DNA from: Monomorium pharaonis
Taxonomy: Eukaryota > Arthropoda > Insecta > Hymenoptera > Formicidae
Assembly (NCBI RefSeq): GCF_013373865.1
Contig: NC_050468.1
Coordinates: forward strand, 6,572,510 to 6,636,509
Direction of reading: 5' to 3'
Length of the DNA: 64,000 bases
Below the pieces are notes generated by a model that was not told the origin of the DNA, did not search any database, and was given only the letters and a program-made list of their open reading frames with translations. Both the position numbers and the translations under genes were made by a program. Below, piece after piece: positions 61,916 to 64,000 of the stretch. Every line of letters begins with the position of its first letter. The first letter of the stretch is position 1.

Positions 61916-62566
61916 GTCTTCACATACTATTTGTCAGTTTTGTCACTGTCTTAATAGGTACGAAATGCTCGATTAAAGTCCCCGTTAAGCGAGCGTATTG
62001 TGACAGAAGACAGATATGAGATTATATCGTGCTTTAGAGATTATAATGTGCCACCCGTTCTAAAGTTGATTCATAAATTAAACAGGCGGCTACGTGATTA
62101 TGTACAAAGCAAAGACGGATGATCGCGCGTCGGACTCTCATATGCAAGTGTATACAAACGCGCTTATCCTTCCGTTTTTTTTTTTATGTCCAGCGCATAC
62201 CTCGGTGACGCGGCGATAATTCCCTGTGAGAAAATCGCTGTAACTCATTGCCATATCTGTCTGATAAAAAGAAGGTCAACCGCCACCGCCGTCGTGGACG
62301 GGTGAATAGCCGTATAGCACGCACAGATGGAGACCACGGCCATCCATGGCCATCGCCAAGTTTTGTGCAGCAAGTGTCGTGCATTCGCGAACACGTTGGC
62401 GGCCTTGCGGTAGTTTTACTGTACCGTAACGTGAGAATTTTATCGACGCCGGTGCGATGCCGATGACGATGCGTGCGTGCGCGTCGCCTCGGCCTTAATT
62501 GTGTCTAATCGGAATCTAACTCACAAAGCGATAGAATTATCCTCCATTGCCAATCGACCGGGTATC

Positions 62567-62819
62567 TCTGTAATGCTCCTGCGTTTTGCAAGAGTATTAC
62601 ATAGTATAATGGCATTTGGCTTATTTATACCCGTAATTGAGTATAAATGAGCTAATCCTGAATATCGTTCCTTACTTGATGGTCACTGCCCAATTATGAG
62701 GAGATCTGTAACACTCTTGGGTTTCGCAAGAGTATTACATAGTGTACATAACGACATTTACCTCATTTATACTGGTAATCAAGTATAAATGAGTTAATCG
62801 ATATCGTTCCTTACTTGAT
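62567..62819. repeat. Tandem duplication, unit ~114 bp, period ~138 bp, with internal hairpins
   Basis: Copies at 62567-62680 and 62705-62819 share TCTGTAA, GCAAGAGTATTACATAGT, GTATAAATGAG and ATCGTTCCTTACTTGAT. In copy 2, CTCATTTATAC (62762-62772) pairs exactly with GTATAAATGAG (62783-62793). The same stem is partly kept in copy 1. Confidence 0.75.
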
Positions 62820-64000
62820 AATTTGAGATTAAGTTGTACTGTTTTACGATCGAATTATACGACCTCCTCCATTTACCATGACTGTTCGATATGCAAATTC
62901 AATGTATAGCACTTGGAAGAAAACGGCTATCCTGTATATAAAATAGATAGATAATAATCCAATTACTTCGGCAAAATACTTGCCGATTGCTCGCGTTGGA
63001 AGTACACATTATTATATCGTGCATTAATGAACTTCTCACATATGTGCAACATGATCAGCATAGCCCGTAAATTGCTCGGTGTAAGCATTTCGCAGTGCCG
63101 TTTTAAGATACTAGACGCGCGTTTCTGTACGCAATCTGTTACCACGGCCCCGCAGTATCTTTTAGAATCTTCCGTGGAACAATCGAGAGATGCACAGGCA
63201 AGACAACAAGCATATCGTATATGTGGAAGTCCGATGCGCTAACAAAGGACTGTCTGAAAACCCGCCCGTATATGCATCAAGCGCATCTCCAAGATATCCC
63301 GATAAACGTTGGGAAAGAGCGGTCAGGTTTATTCGCTAAGGCTAATCTTTGAGCTCAATTGTATTCTGCATCTGTGCGGAAAAAAATTTGGAATTCGTTG
63401 AAAAATAAGAAAGCGTCGAGTTGCACAATCAATTCCGGAATAAATGCCGGTGTTAGTGTTAAGTTAGTAATTAAAATCGAGTTAAGTTAATCCTTCAGCC
63501 ACACGTGAAAATTGTAGACCATCCAAACGAAGATGAATTTTAATTATACTATCTAGACTTATCATTTTCGCAATCGACATAAAATATTACAAATTAATTA
63601 TGTTAAAAACTGATTTGCATTTTAACTTGGTAAAAAAAAATTAAAAAATAGAAATTTTCAATTAAAGCTGAATTAAAATTTTCATCTAGACACTTTCATG
63701 TTAGTCATGTCTACTGCCTATGCAATGATCCTAACGAAGCAATCGAGATTCCATTGGGTAGGCGTCGGTTTGGCACGTAAAATGATAATCAATGCATTCT
63801 CGACCTAAACCTACATACTGGCTAGCGCCCCCCATGAAAGTCCACATATGCCGCGCACGTTCCCACAAGATGTATACGTGTATGCACGCCATACCTACCT
63901 CATAATTTACAGTTATTTTCTTATACACACAAACGCGAAAGGTTTTTACCTTGCCATATTGTTTCCGTCGATATCGCGTAACGAGAGATATAGAGAACAG

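Larger units (their letters stand above)
60707..64000. other. Upstream intron/flank of the furrowed-like gene to the window edge
   Basis: No upstream exon or signal peptide was found on minus. Contains the second hAT-type element (61378-61915) and a tandem duplication with hairpins (62567-62819). The open frames at 62184-62384, 62248-62466 and 63731-63928 lack domains and suitable splice phases. Confidence 0.65.

Overview
This is nuclear DNA from an insect. Four multi-exon genes can be read through GT-AG introns. The background is very AT-rich, with scattered CpG-rich patches, long (TC)n/(GA)n/(TA)n microsatellites and many small inverted-repeat elements. The protein sequences and this CpG-patchy landscape suggest Hymenoptera, probably an ant; that is an inference from the window alone. 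I see no prokaryotic features, rRNA, tRNA, CRISPR array, integrated virus or transposase-coding element.

Layout. (1) 605-33354, plus: an UNC93-like 12-TM protein of 563 aa in five exons, with introns of 6.6, 14.4, 6.7 and 3.4 kb. The introns hold most of the repeats. (2) 33355-41292: an intergenic stretch, CpG-rich to about 38.4 kb and then extremely AT-rich. (3) 44338-41293, minus: XPR1-type SPX-EXS phosphate exporter, 668 aa, nine coding exons and a probable 5' UTR intron. (4) 45924-48226, plus: peptidase S28 (PRSS16/prolylcarboxypeptidase family), 494 aa, eight exons, complete Ser-Asp-His triad. It diverges from XPR1 across a 1.4-kb CpG-rich gap that probably holds both promoters. (5) 60706-49581, minus: the 3' nine exons of a furrowed/CG9095-like membrane protein (F5/8C, C-type lectin, three sushi domains, Thr-rich stalk, TM, cytoplasmic tail). 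Its 5' end was not found and probably lies beyond position 64000. Genes 4 and 5 are convergent.

The four genes are unrelated housekeeping, transport or adhesion genes; nothing suggests a shared pathway. I found no new biological system. The items most worth checking are: two ~539-bp hAT-type non-autonomous elements 45 kb apart, one with a perfect 8-bp target-site duplication; a run of three terminal-inverted-repeat elements within 1.1 kb of UNC93 intron 1; a possible alternative last exon of the furrowed-like gene with its own acceptor and polyadenylation signal; a NAGNAG acceptor in the same gene; and a 64-bp (CA)n(CG)n tract prone to Z-DNA.
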